From Comamonadaceae bacterium (GTDB taxonomy: Bacteria; Pseudomonadota; Gammaproteobacteria; Burkholderiales; Rhodocyclaceae), in contig JANLJE010000028.1 of assembly GCA_029255645.1 (NCBI GenBank), positions 1 to 59,895 on the forward strand: 59,895 bases of DNA. The letters are read 5' to 3'. The notes beneath the pieces are model-generated. The model worked only from the letters and a program-made list of their open reading frames with translations. It ran no database searches and was not told the origin of the DNA. The translations under genes were made by a program, and so were the position numbers. Shown here in pieces: positions 47,631-57,862 of this stretch (the first letter of the stretch is position 1; each line of letters opens with the position of its first letter).

Positions 47631-48927
47631 TGCCGAACACCACCCATTTCTGGCAGGTCAGCCCCTCCAGGCCGACCGGACCCCGGGCGTGGATCTTGTC
47701 GGTGGAGATGCCGATCTCGGCCCCCAGGCCATATTCGAAGCCGTCGGCAAAGCGGGTGGAGGCGTTGATCATCACCGAGCTGGAATCCACCTCGCGCAAA
47801 AAGCGCATGGCCTGGGTGTGGTTTTCCGTGACGATGGCGTCCGTATGGTGGGAGGAATACTGGTTGATGTGGGCGATCGCCTCGTCGAGGCCGGCGACCA
47901 CCTTCACCGAAATCACCGGGGCCAGGTATTCGGTGAAGTAATCCTCCTCCGTGGCGGGCCGGGCGTTGGCGACGATGGTCCGGGTTTCCTCGCAGCCGCG
48001 GATTTCCACGCCCTTTGCGGTGAGCATGTGGCCGATCATGGGCAGCAGCATCTTTGCCACCTCCCGGTCCACCAGCAGGGATTCGGCGGTGTTGCAGGTG
48101 CCGTAGCGCTGAGTCTTGGCGTTTTCCACGATGCGCAGGGCCTTGTTGGGGTCGGCCTCGGTTTCCAGGTACACATGGCAGTTGCCGTCCAGGTGCTGGA
48201 TCATCGGCACCCGGGCTTCGGCGAGGAGGCGGGCGATCAGGCCCTTGCCGCCGCGGGGCACGATCACATCCACGTATTCGCGCAAAGTGATCAGCTCGCC
48301 CACCGCGGCCCGGTCGGTGGTGTCGACCATCTGCACCGCCTCGGCCGGCAGCCCGGCGATCTGCAGGCCCTCCTGCACCAGGGCGGCGATGGCCCGGTTG
48401 CTGTGGATGGCCTCGGAGCCGCCCCGCAAAATCGCGGCATTGCCGGACTTGAGGCAGAGGGCGGCGGCGTCGGCGGTGACGTTCGGGCGGGCTTCGTAGA
48501 TGATGCCGATGACGCCAAGCGGCACCCGCATCTTGCCCACCTGGATGCCGGAGGGGCGAAAGCGGATGTCGGTCATTTCGCCGATGGGGTCGGCGAGCTG
48601 GGCGATCTGGCGCACCCCTTCGGCCATGTTGTCCACGCCCTTGGCGGTCAGGGTCAGGCGGTCCATCAGGGCAGCATCCAGGGCGGCATCCAGGCCGGCA
48701 TCCAGGCCGGCATCCAGGCCGGCATCCAGGCCGGCATCCAGGCCGGCGGCGCGGGCGGCTTCCAGGTCCCTGGCGTTGGCGGCCAAAAGGATCTCCTTGT
48801 CGCGCCGGATGGCGGCGGCGATGGCGGTGAGCGCGGCGTCCTTCTCGGCGGTGCTGGCGCGGGCCAGGCGGCGGGAGGCGGCGCGGGCCTGCTGGCCCAG
48901 GGTCTGCATGTAATGCTTGATGTCCAT
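47611..48927 (-). CDS. proA: Gamma-glutamyl phosphate reductase
   Basis: 438-residue NADPH-dependent reductase of proline biosynthesis (glutamate-5-phosphate to the semialdehyde). The active-site region [11 protein letters not shown] and C-terminal [24 protein letters not shown] are typical. Odd: near residue 60 there is an extra LDAG run (five LDAG plus two LDAA) from six 12-bp repeats, in a helix facing away from the active site in the fold as I know it. Confidence 0.96.
   Translation of the reverse strand: MDIKHYMQTLGQQARAASRRLARASTAEKDAALTAIAAAIRRDKEILLAANARDLEAARAAGLDAGLDAGLDAGLDAGLDAALDAALMDRLTLTAKGVDNMAEGVRQIAQLADPIGEMTDIRFRPSGIQVGKMRVPLGVIGIIYEARPNVTADAAALCLKSGNAAILRGGSEAIHSNRAIAALVQEGLQIAGLPAEAVQMVDTTDRAAVGELITLREYVDVIVPRGGKGLIARLLAEARVPMIQHLDGNCHVYLETEADPNKALRIVENAKTQRYGTCNTAESLLVDREVAKMLLPMIGHMLTAKGVEIRGCEETRTIVANARPATEEDYFTEYLAPVISVKVVAGLDEAIAHINQYSSHHTDAIVTENHTQAMRFLREVDSSSVMINASTRFADGFEYGLGAEIGISTDKIHARGPVGLEGLTCQKWVVFGNGHVRS
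48674..48745. repeat. 6 x 12-bp in-frame tandem repeat inside proA
   Basis: Six copies of GCATCCAGGCCG (the first with one G change), coding for repeated L-D-A-G on the minus strand. Confidence 0.95.
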
Positions 48928-49056
48928 GGCGGGGGCGGAAAATATCCAAAGAACTGATTATAGCCACGGGGAAGGCGTAAAACTGAACGGAACCTTTCGG
49001 GAGCAGGTAAACTCTTATCCACACTTTTATCAAGGAAATCCCGTTCCGGGGGTCGA

Positions 49057-49287
49057 ATGACGCGAAAACTGATTTTGCCGGCAGAGGTCAAGGTGTGTGC
49101 CACCTGTTGTTACTGGGATGGTGAGCGCCATGTGGATACCGAAATGCAGGTGGTGGTGGTGTCCGAAGCGTGCCAGGGAGAATGCCTGGTGACCGAGTGC
49201 CGGGCGCACGGACTCTCGGATGTGCGCAACATGGAATCCTGTCTTTGGGACGACCTGGGGCCCGGGGAAACGGGTCGGAGCGATTGA
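49057..49287 (+). CDS. Small cysteine-rich protein
   Basis: 76-residue protein with clustered cysteines: CATCCYW (residues 14-20), ACQGECLVTEC (about 38-48) and SCLWDD near the end, which looks like a small metal- or redox-binding domain. No signal peptide. Upstream is a T/A-rich stretch but no clear Shine-Dalgarno sequence. Convergent with holA. Family not recognised. Confidence 0.55.
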   Translation: MTRKLILPAEVKVCATCCYWDGERHVDTEMQVVVVSEACQGECLVTECRAHGLSDVRNMESCLWDDLGPGETGRSD

Positions 49288-49313
49288 TTATTGCCTTGGA
49301 TTATTTTGCCTTG
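49286..49313. repeat. 13/15-bp near-tandem repeat at the holA 3' end
   Basis: GATTATTGCCTTG followed by GATTATTTTGCCTTG, spanning the holA stop codon. Confidence 0.75.
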
Positions 49314-50310
49314 GGGTCAGCAGCAGCCCCAGCCTGAGAAAGCCATCCCAGACATCCGCATTTTCGAGGCCCTTGATGCAGCGGTCGAGCCGGGCCGCCT
49401 GCGTCAGGGCCTCTTTCAATACCCGTCCGTTCAGGGTCAGCAAGGCTTTGCGCACCAATCCCTGGCGCGGCCCCCAGATGCGTAATTCCCTGAATACGCT
49501 GTCCTGAGACTGGCCCCGGGCCAGACTGCCTTTGGCCTGGGCCAGGGTGCGGATTTCCTCGGTCATGGCCCAGAGCACCAGCACCGGGGCTTCGCCTTCC
49601 TGGTGTAATCCTTCCAGGGTCCGGGCTAGCCGGGGCAGGTCGCCAGCCAGCAGGGCTTCGCGCAGGTCATCCACGTCGTAACGGGCGACGTTCAGCACCG
49701 CATTGCGGATTTGTTCGTTACTGATGTGGCCTTCCGGATAGAGCAGGGCGAGTTTCTGGATTTCCTGATGGGCGGCCAGCAGATTGCCTTCCACCCGTTC
49801 CGCCATGAAGCGCAAGCCTTGTTCGTCGGCCTGCTGGTGCTGGCGTCTGAGGCGGCCGGCGATCCAGCCCGGCAGTTCGGCCAGGGGCGGGGCATCGAGT
49901 TTGACCACGATGCCGGCCTGGGCCAGGGTGGTGAACCAGCTGGCTTTTTCTTCCTTCCAGTCGAGTTGCGGCAGGGTGAGCAGCAGGACGTTGTCGGGAC
50001 TCATGCGCTGGCAGTAATCGAGGAGGGCGGCGCTGCCGTCCTTGCCCGGCTTGCCGTTGGGGAGGCGCAGGTCCACCAGTTTTTGTCCACCGAACAAGGA
50101 CAGGTTGCAGGTGGCAGCAGCCAGTTGGCCCCAGTCGAAACCGGATAGCACCGTGAGCACTTCCCGCTCCGTGTAACCCTGCTGCCGGGCCGCCATCCGG
50201 ATGGTGTCGGCGGCTTCCAGTACCAGCAAGGGTGCGTCGCCGCAGACCACGTACAGGGGCTTGAGCCCTTTTTCGAGTTGCCCCGGCAGTTGCTCGCCCT
50301 TGATGAGCAT
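49288..50310 (-). CDS. holA: DNA polymerase III delta subunit
   Basis: 340-residue clamp-loader delta subunit. Opening LIKGEQLPGQLEKGLKPLYVVCGDAPLLVLEA, ERVEGNLLAAHQEIQKLALLYPEG and the three-domain AAA+-like layout are typical. Its ATG shares a base with the lptE stop (TGATG), the common lptE-holA pairing downstream of leuS. Confidence 0.94.
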   Translation of the reverse strand: MLIKGEQLPGQLEKGLKPLYVVCGDAPLLVLEAADTIRMAARQQGYTEREVLTVLSGFDWGQLAAATCNLSLFGGQKLVDLRLPNGKPGKDGSAALLDYCQRMSPDNVLLLTLPQLDWKEEKASWFTTLAQAGIVVKLDAPPLAELPGWIAGRLRRQHQQADEQGLRFMAERVEGNLLAAHQEIQKLALLYPEGHISNEQIRNAVLNVARYDVDDLREALLAGDLPRLARTLEGLHQEGEAPVLVLWAMTEEIRTLAQAKGSLARGQSQDSVFRELRIWGPRQGLVRKALLTLNGRVLKEALTQAARLDRCIKGLENADVWDGFLRLGLLLTPRQNNPRQ

Positions 50311-50849
50311 CAGTCGTCTTCTGTTGCGACGGGGGTCGCATGGGGTTGCATGGTGGCCAGACGGCGCATGATCTGCGTCGCCAGATCCTTTTCCATGGTC
50401 TGCCAGAGGAAGATTTCTTCCTGGTCCTTGGCCAGCACCTGGTTGTCGTCGTAGGTCACTTCACGGGCCAGGATGATTTCATTGATGGGGGTTAGCGGCC
50501 CCCCCTTGCTATCTACCAGGCGGAAACTGTAGCGCAGGCGCAATTGATATTCCCGCGCCCGCCCTTCGGCATTCACCGCGGCGATGATGCGCTCCCGGTT
50601 ATCGTCGATCTGCTGAAAGATGGCTTCCGCTTTTTGGGGACTGTCCACCAACAGGGTCGGTTGGTTGGCGTTGATCTGACGCCGCAGATCGGCGCCCAGG
50701 ACCGAGTTGGCGGGCAGGGAAATATAGAGGCTCTGATAGGGAAGCTGCACGGCCCCCCGCAAATTGAAACCGCAGGCGCCCAGCGTCAGCGCCAGGCAGA
50801 GGATCAGGCTCGAACGCAGCGGGCTCGAATGCAGCAGGGCTGGGCGCAT
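50310..50849 (-). CDS. lptE: LPS-assembly lipoprotein LptE
   Basis: 179-residue outer-membrane lipoprotein plug of the LptD pore. Signal peptide with lipobox LGAC (Cys26), then CGFNLRGAVQLPYQSLYI and EITYDDNQVLAKDQEE-like core. The signal sequence is encoded partly by a 15-bp near-duplication (LLHSSP/LRSSL). Encoded between leuS and holA, the conserved order. Confidence 0.92.
   Translation of the reverse strand: MRPALLHSSPLRSSLILCLALTLGACGFNLRGAVQLPYQSLYISLPANSVLGADLRRQINANQPTLLVDSPQKAEAIFQQIDDNRERIIAAVNAEGRAREYQLRLRYSFRLVDSKGGPLTPINEIILAREVTYDDNQVLAKDQEEIFLWQTMEKDLATQIMRRLATMQPHATPVATEDD
50807..50836. repeat. 2 x 15-bp near-perfect tandem repeat in the lptE signal peptide
   Basis: GGCTCGAACGCAGCG followed by GGCTCGAATGCAGCA (13 of 15 identical), in frame. 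Confidence 0.85.
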
Positions 50850-50868
50850 GGTTTTTCCAGGAGAAGCC

Positions 50869-53685
<2,817 letters not shown>

Positions 53686-54042
53686 TCAGGCGGCGCGGTT
53701 CTGCATGTCCTTGGGCAGATACAGGTTCTGCCAGGTGTGCTGCCAGAAACGGTAGGCGTTCTGGGCGGCCATCAGGGAGAGCAGGGACATGCGGCTTTGA
53801 TGACGCCACATCCAGGCTACTTTGGGGGCCTGGATCAGGTTGCCGGGAGCGCCAGGGTTCGTGGCTTCTGCTTCGGCCAGGTCCAGGAAATGCTCGACCG
53901 CCAGCCCCCAGTACTCGGGGCCGTTGGTTTGACCGGTGAGGGATTCTGCTTCGTCAGCGGCGCGATGCCAGAGTTCGAGGGCAAGTTCTTCGCTGATGCC
54001 AGCCTTCTTGGCGATCCAGGGCAGGATTTTCGGGGCTTTCAT
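53686..54042 (-). CDS. Conserved-looking hypothetical protein, possibly PHA-associated
   Basis: 118-residue soluble protein: MKAPKILPWIAKKAGISEEL, LELWHRAADEAESLTG, LAVEHFLDLAEAE, then a Trp/aromatic-rich C-terminal half (VAWMWRHQSR, FWQHTWQNLYLP). No known catalytic motif. AAGGAG precedes the ATG. Promoter TATAAT (54135-54140) lies next to a 15-bp dyad rich in TGCA, and another dyad lies further up. Such TGCA dyads recall PhaR sites at polyhydroxyalkanoate genes, an inference only. Confidence 0.75.
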   Translation of the reverse strand: MKAPKILPWIAKKAGISEELALELWHRAADEAESLTGQTNGPEYWGLAVEHFLDLAEAEATNPGAPGNLIQAPKVAWMWRHQSRMSLLSLMAAQNAYRFWQHTWQNLYLPKDMQNRAA

Positions 54043-54116
54043 GGTGTAGTTCTCCTTTCAGGGGTTCCGGCCGATTGGGCCGTTGCAGCTTGCATGAACC
54101 GTCTCGTGAACGATTT

Positions 54117-54140
54117 TGTTGCACTGCAACATGCATTATA
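54117..54140 (-). promoter_or_regulatory. Promoter and operator-like dyad of the 53686-54042 gene
   Basis: Minus strand TATAAT at 54135-54140; overlapping the expected start is the perfect dyad TGTTGCA-C-TGCAACA (54117-54131). Confidence 0.65.
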
Positions 54141-54191
54141 TTGCAGTTTTGCTGGTGGGTTCGAGCCGTTGAGTCGTACGAGGTTCAATAT

Positions 54192-54212
54192 TTTTTGTGC
54201 GTTGCACAAAAA
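54192..54212. promoter_or_regulatory. Second perfect dyad in the divergent region
   Basis: TTTTTGTGC-GTT-GCACAAAAA, 9-bp arms. It sits between the two divergent genes and shares the TTGTGC/GCACAA pattern with TGCA-type repressor sites. Confidence 0.65.
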
Positions 54213-54222
54213 CAACATGGGG

Positions 54223-54246
54223 CCGAGGCCACTACCGAGGCCGCTA
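54223..54246. repeat. 2 x 12-bp tandem repeat upstream of the helicase gene
   Basis: CCGAGGCCACTA followed by CCGAGGCCGCTA (11 of 12 identical), in the leader region. Confidence 0.88.
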
Positions 54247-54300
54247 CAATGGGCGCGGATTTCAAGTTTCGTTGACCGTTTTGCCATCAGGATTTTCCCC

Positions 54301-56442
54301 ATGTCTGATTTACTTGCGCACCTCAATCCTCCGCAATACCAGGCCGTGACCTTGCCGCCGGTCCATGGCCTGATCCTGGCGGGCGCGGGCAGTGGCAAGA
54401 CCCGGGTGCTGACCACCCGCATCGCCTGGCTGATTTCCACGCAACAGGTGGGCCCTCATGGGGTGCTGGCGGTGACGTTTACCAACAAGGCGGCCCGGGA
54501 GATGCAGACCCGGCTTGCCGCCCTGGTGCCTGTCAATCCCAGAAATCTGTGGATCGGTACCTTCCACGGCCTGTGCAACCGCATGCTGCGCGCCCACTAC
54601 CGGGACGCGGGGCTGCCCCAGACCTTCCAGATTCTCGATTCCGCCGACCAGCTGGCCGCCATCAAGCGCCTGATGAAGAACCTGGGCGTGGATGACGAAA
54701 AGTATCCACCGCGGGAGCTGATGCACTTCATCAATGCGCACAAGGAACAGGGGGTCCGGGCCGGGCAGGCCGAGGCTGATGACCCCCACACCCGCAAGAA
54801 GGTGGAGATCTACGCCGAGTATGAGGCCCAGTGCCAGCGCGAAGGGGTGGTGGACTTTGCCGAACTGCTGCTGCGCTGTTACGAACTCCTGAGCCGCAAC
54901 GAGCCTTTGCGCCGCCATTATCAGGAGCGCTTCCGCCACATCCTGGTCGATGAATTCCAGGACACCAACCGGCTTCAGTACGCCTGGCTGAAACTCCTGG
55001 CCGGGGGCGGCGCGGCGGTCTTCGCGGTGGGGGACGATGATCAGAGCATCTACGCCTTCCGGGGCGCGGAAGTGGGCAACATGCGCGAGTTCGAGCGGGA
55101 TTTCGCCGGCCCCAACGTCATCCGCCTGGAGCAGAATTACCGCTCCCAGGGCAACATCCTCGCCGCCGCCAATGCCCTGATCCGGCACAACCGGGAGCGG
55201 CTGGGCAAGAATCTCTGGACCGATGCCGGCGAGGGAGAGCCGATCCGGGTGTTCGAGGGCTATACCGATCTGGACGAAGCCCGCTTCGTCGTGGATGAAA
55301 TCCGGGCGCTGGTGGATGAAGGCGTCCAGCGGACCCAGATTGCGCTGCTCTATCGTTCCAATGCCCAGTCGCGGGTGCTGGAACACGAGCTGTTTACCCG
55401 CGCCATTCCCTACCGGGTCTATGGCGGACTGCGCTTTTTCGAGCGCCAGGAAATCAAGCATGCCCTGGCCTATCTGCGTCTCCTGGGCAATCCGGATGAC
55501 GATACCGCCTTCCTGCGGGTGGTGAATTTTCCCGCCCGCGGCATCGGGGCCCGTAGTCTGGAAAATCTGCAGGCCACCGCCCAGCAGATGAATTCCAGCC
55601 TTTATAACGCGGCAGCGTCGCTGACCGGCAAGGCCGGGGTTGCCGTGGGCGGCTTCATCCGCCTGATCGAGCAACTGCGCCAGGAAACCGAGGGGCTCAA
55701 GCTGCCGGAGAGGGTGGCGCATGTGCTGGAGAAAAGCGGCCTGGCCGAGCATTACCGGAATGAAAAGGAAGGCCAGGAGCGGCTGGAGAACCTGGACGAA
55801 CTCATCAGCGCCGCCGCCACCTTCGTGGCTGACGAAGGGGCGGCGGGCGAGGCCGATGCCCTGGTGGCCTTCCTCACCCATGCCTCCCTGGAATCCGGCG
55901 AACACCAGGCCGGCGAAGGGCAGGAAGCGGTGCAGCTGATGACCGTGCATGCGGCCAAGGGGCTGGAGTTCGATGTGGTGTTCATCACCGGCCTGGAGCA
56001 GGGCCTGTTTCCCCACGACAATGCCGCCCAGGATAGGAACGGCCTGGAGGAGGAGCGCCGCCTCATGTACGTCGCCATCACCCGGGCCCGAAAGCGGCTC
56101 TACCTCTGCCACGCACAGAGCCGCATGCTGCATGGCCAGACCCGCTACTGCCTGCCTTCCATCTTCCTGGAGGAACTGCCGCCCGAGTTGCTCAAGCGGC
56201 TCGGCAAAGCCAGGCCGGTGGAGCCCGCGTGGAGTGGCGCTGGCTGGCACAGTGAGCCCCCGCTACCCGCCTCGGCCGAGGTATTGCCCGATGGGCTCAG
56301 GGTGGGCATGAACGTGCGCCACCCCAAGTTCGGTTTTGGCGTCATCGTGGCAGCAGAGGGCGGCACCCGGGTGAAAATCAACTTTGGTAGTGCCGGGATG
56401 AAGCTGCTGGATCTGGAGTACGCCAAGCTGGTGCCGGCCTGA
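54301..56442 (+). CDS. uvrD: UvrD-family DNA helicase II
   Basis: 713-residue SF1A 3'-5' helicase for mismatch and excision repair. Motif I GAGSGKTRVL, motif II ILVDEFQDTN, motif III GDDDQSIYAFRGA, motif IV NYRSQGNI, motif V TVHAAKGLEFDVVFITGLEQG and motif VI EERRLMYVAITRARKRLY. The C-terminal Tudor-like tail (VRHPKFGFGVIVAAEGG ... KLV) is UvrD-like rather than Rep-like. Start ATG at 54301; the open frame extends far upstream without similarity. Confidence 0.93.
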   Translation: MSDLLAHLNPPQYQAVTLPPVHGLILAGAGSGKTRVLTTRIAWLISTQQVGPHGVLAVTFTNKAAREMQTRLAALVPVNPRNLWIGTFHGLCNRMLRAHYRDAGLPQTFQILDSADQLAAIKRLMKNLGVDDEKYPPRELMHFINAHKEQGVRAGQAEADDPHTRKKVEIYAEYEAQCQREGVVDFAELLLRCYELLSRNEPLRRHYQERFRHILVDEFQDTNRLQYAWLKLLAGGGAAVFAVGDDDQSIYAFRGAEVGNMREFERDFAGPNVIRLEQNYRSQGNILAAANALIRHNRERLGKNLWTDAGEGEPIRVFEGYTDLDEARFVVDEIRALVDEGVQRTQIALLYRSNAQSRVLEHELFTRAIPYRVYGGLRFFERQEIKHALAYLRLLGNPDDDTAFLRVVNFPARGIGARSLENLQATAQQMNSSLYNAAASLTGKAGVAVGGFIRLIEQLRQETEGLKLPERVAHVLEKSGLAEHYRNEKEGQERLENLDELISAAATFVADEGAAGEADALVAFLTHASLESGEHQAGEGQEAVQLMTVHAAKGLEFDVVFITGLEQGLFPHDNAAQDRNGLEEERRLMYVAITRARKRLYLCHAQSRMLHGQTRYCLPSIFLEELPPELLKRLGKARPVEPAWSGAGWHSEPPLPASAEVLPDGLRVGMNVRHPKFGFGVIVAAEGGTRVKINFGSAGMKLLDLEYAKLVPA

Positions 56443-56466
56443 ATCGGGGGTTCGCCAAGTGTGCGG

Positions 56467-57336
56467 TCAGCGCGGTTTTGGGGTGGGGCCCAGGGACGCG
56501 ATCTGGCGGCTGAAGGCGGTGGTGTTCTTGATGCTCTTGCTTTCCAGGGCATCGAACTTGTCCGCCATGGCGCTGGCCAGCTTGTCGAGCCGGTCATCTG
56601 CACTCGGGTGGGTGGAGAACAGCAGGTCGAACCCGGCCTGGCCTGCATTCGCGGCATACATCTGCAACACCCGGGGCAGACCGAAGGGGTCGTAGCCAGC
56701 CCGGGCGGCCAACACCACGCCCATGCGATCGGCCTGATATTCGTCCTCCTTGTCCAGGCCGGCACTGTAGATACCCCGGGTCAGGTTCACCAGGGCGCCG
56801 AGCTCTTCCTTGCCCTGGCTCTGGGCGACCGTGTTGGCCAGATTTCCCAATGCGGCCACGCGATCTTTCTTGAGCATGGTCTGGACATAGTGCCCCATGA
56901 GAACATGGCTGATTTCATGGGCAATGATGCCGGCCAGCTCAGACTCGTCCTGCAGGCGCTGCAGCTGCCCCCTGGTGACGAAGACATAACCGGCCGGGGC
57001 CGCAAAAGCATTGACATTGCTGGTATCGAGCACGCCAAAATGCCACTGGATGTCGCTACGCCCGGTTTGCAGGGCGATCCACTGCCCTACCTGGTTTACA
57101 TAGCGTTGCACCCCGGGACTCTTGACCAGGGGGGCGGCGCCCAGCAGCAAGGCGGCGGATTCTTCTCCCATCCGCCGTTCTTCCTGGGGGCCGACGGTGT
57201 GATTGAAGCTGCGAGCCAGATTGCCCCCCTGCTGCAGGGCTGAATTGACATCCAGATTCTTGCAGCCGGAAAGGCCAAAGGTGGCGATCAGGGCCAGGGA
57301 AGCGGCGAGGGGGCGGAACCTGCGGGATTGTTTCAT
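56467..57336 (-). CDS. M48-family periplasmic metalloprotease lipoprotein
   Basis: 289-residue predicted lipoprotein with lipobox LSGC (Cys25), zinc motif HEISH in GIIAHEISHVLMGHY and the third ligand region DEYQADRMG. BepA/YfgC-like outer-membrane quality-control proteases share this core, but the TPR tail is short here. I chose ATG 57336 over the longer frame. Last gene of an operon with an SH3 protein and an adenylate cyclase. Confidence 0.88.
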   Translation of the reverse strand: MKQSRRFRPLAASLALIATFGLSGCKNLDVNSALQQGGNLARSFNHTVGPQEERRMGEESAALLLGAAPLVKSPGVQRYVNQVGQWIALQTGRSDIQWHFGVLDTSNVNAFAAPAGYVFVTRGQLQRLQDESELAGIIAHEISHVLMGHYVQTMLKKDRVAALGNLANTVAQSQGKEELGALVNLTRGIYSAGLDKEDEYQADRMGVVLAARAGYDPFGLPRVLQMYAANAGQAGFDLLFSTHPSADDRLDKLASAMADKFDALESKSIKNTTAFSRQIASLGPTPKPR

Positions 57337-57346
57337 GGTCGGCGCC

Positions 57347-57862
57347 TCAGTTCCGTTGTCCATCAGTGCTGTCCAGGTAGCTGATTTCCTGGGCCTTCAG
57401 CCGGTTGTTCCTGGCAAAGCGTTCGGCTTCTCCGGTCGAAACCTTGTACTGGTCCATGCGTTTCACTTCCTGGAAGTTGGGGGCGGCATGTGCCAGATCA
57501 TCCTTGCTGATGCCCTTGGCCCCGGTGGTGACGGTGTTGCCCGTGCTGCCGGTGCGGACCACATTGCCCAGGGTGCCCAGGCTCTTGCCGATCCCGACAA
57601 CCGTGTCATCCTGGCGATTCGGGCGAACGTAAAGCAGCCGTACCCAGCCGGTCTGGCCGCTGCTGGTGCGAATCCGGGTCCAGCCCCCGTCGTTGCTGAT
57701 GATGGTGACCTGGCTCTGCTCTTGCAGGCGGGTGACGGTGGCGGCATCGGTAAAAGGCTTGGCCTTCAGGTCCGAGGCGCGGGTGAGGGTCGCGTTTTCT
57801 GCCCAGGCGGCAGTGCCAAGGCCGGCGGCCAGCAGCAGGAGAGTGAGGCGGGGTGACTTCAT
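57347..57862 (-). CDS. Secreted bacterial SH3-domain protein
   Basis: 171-residue protein with a signal peptide (MKSPRLTLLLLAAGLGTAAWA) and one SH3b domain (TRASDLKAKPFTDAATVTRL ... GWTRIRTSSGQTGWVRLLYV). The C-terminal part is Gly/Thr-rich and then charged. It probably binds peptidoglycan or a periplasmic partner. Overlaps the adenylate cyclase gene by 4 bp. Confidence 0.85.
   Translation of the reverse strand: MKSPRLTLLLLAAGLGTAAWAENATLTRASDLKAKPFTDAATVTRLQEQSQVTIISNDGGWTRIRTSSGQTGWVRLLYVRPNRQDDTVVGIGKSLGTLGNVVRTGSTGNTVTTGAKGISKDDLAHAAPNFQEVKRMDQYKVSTGEAERFARNNRLKAQEISYLDSTDGQRN

Noticed and set aside
48674-48745. Repeat array that could be taken for CRISPR
   Set aside because: 12-bp uniform head-to-tail units without spacers, inside proA in frame.
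54042-54301. LexA box upstream of the helicase gene
   Set aside because: No CTGT-N8-ACAG was found; the dyads present have a TGCA core.
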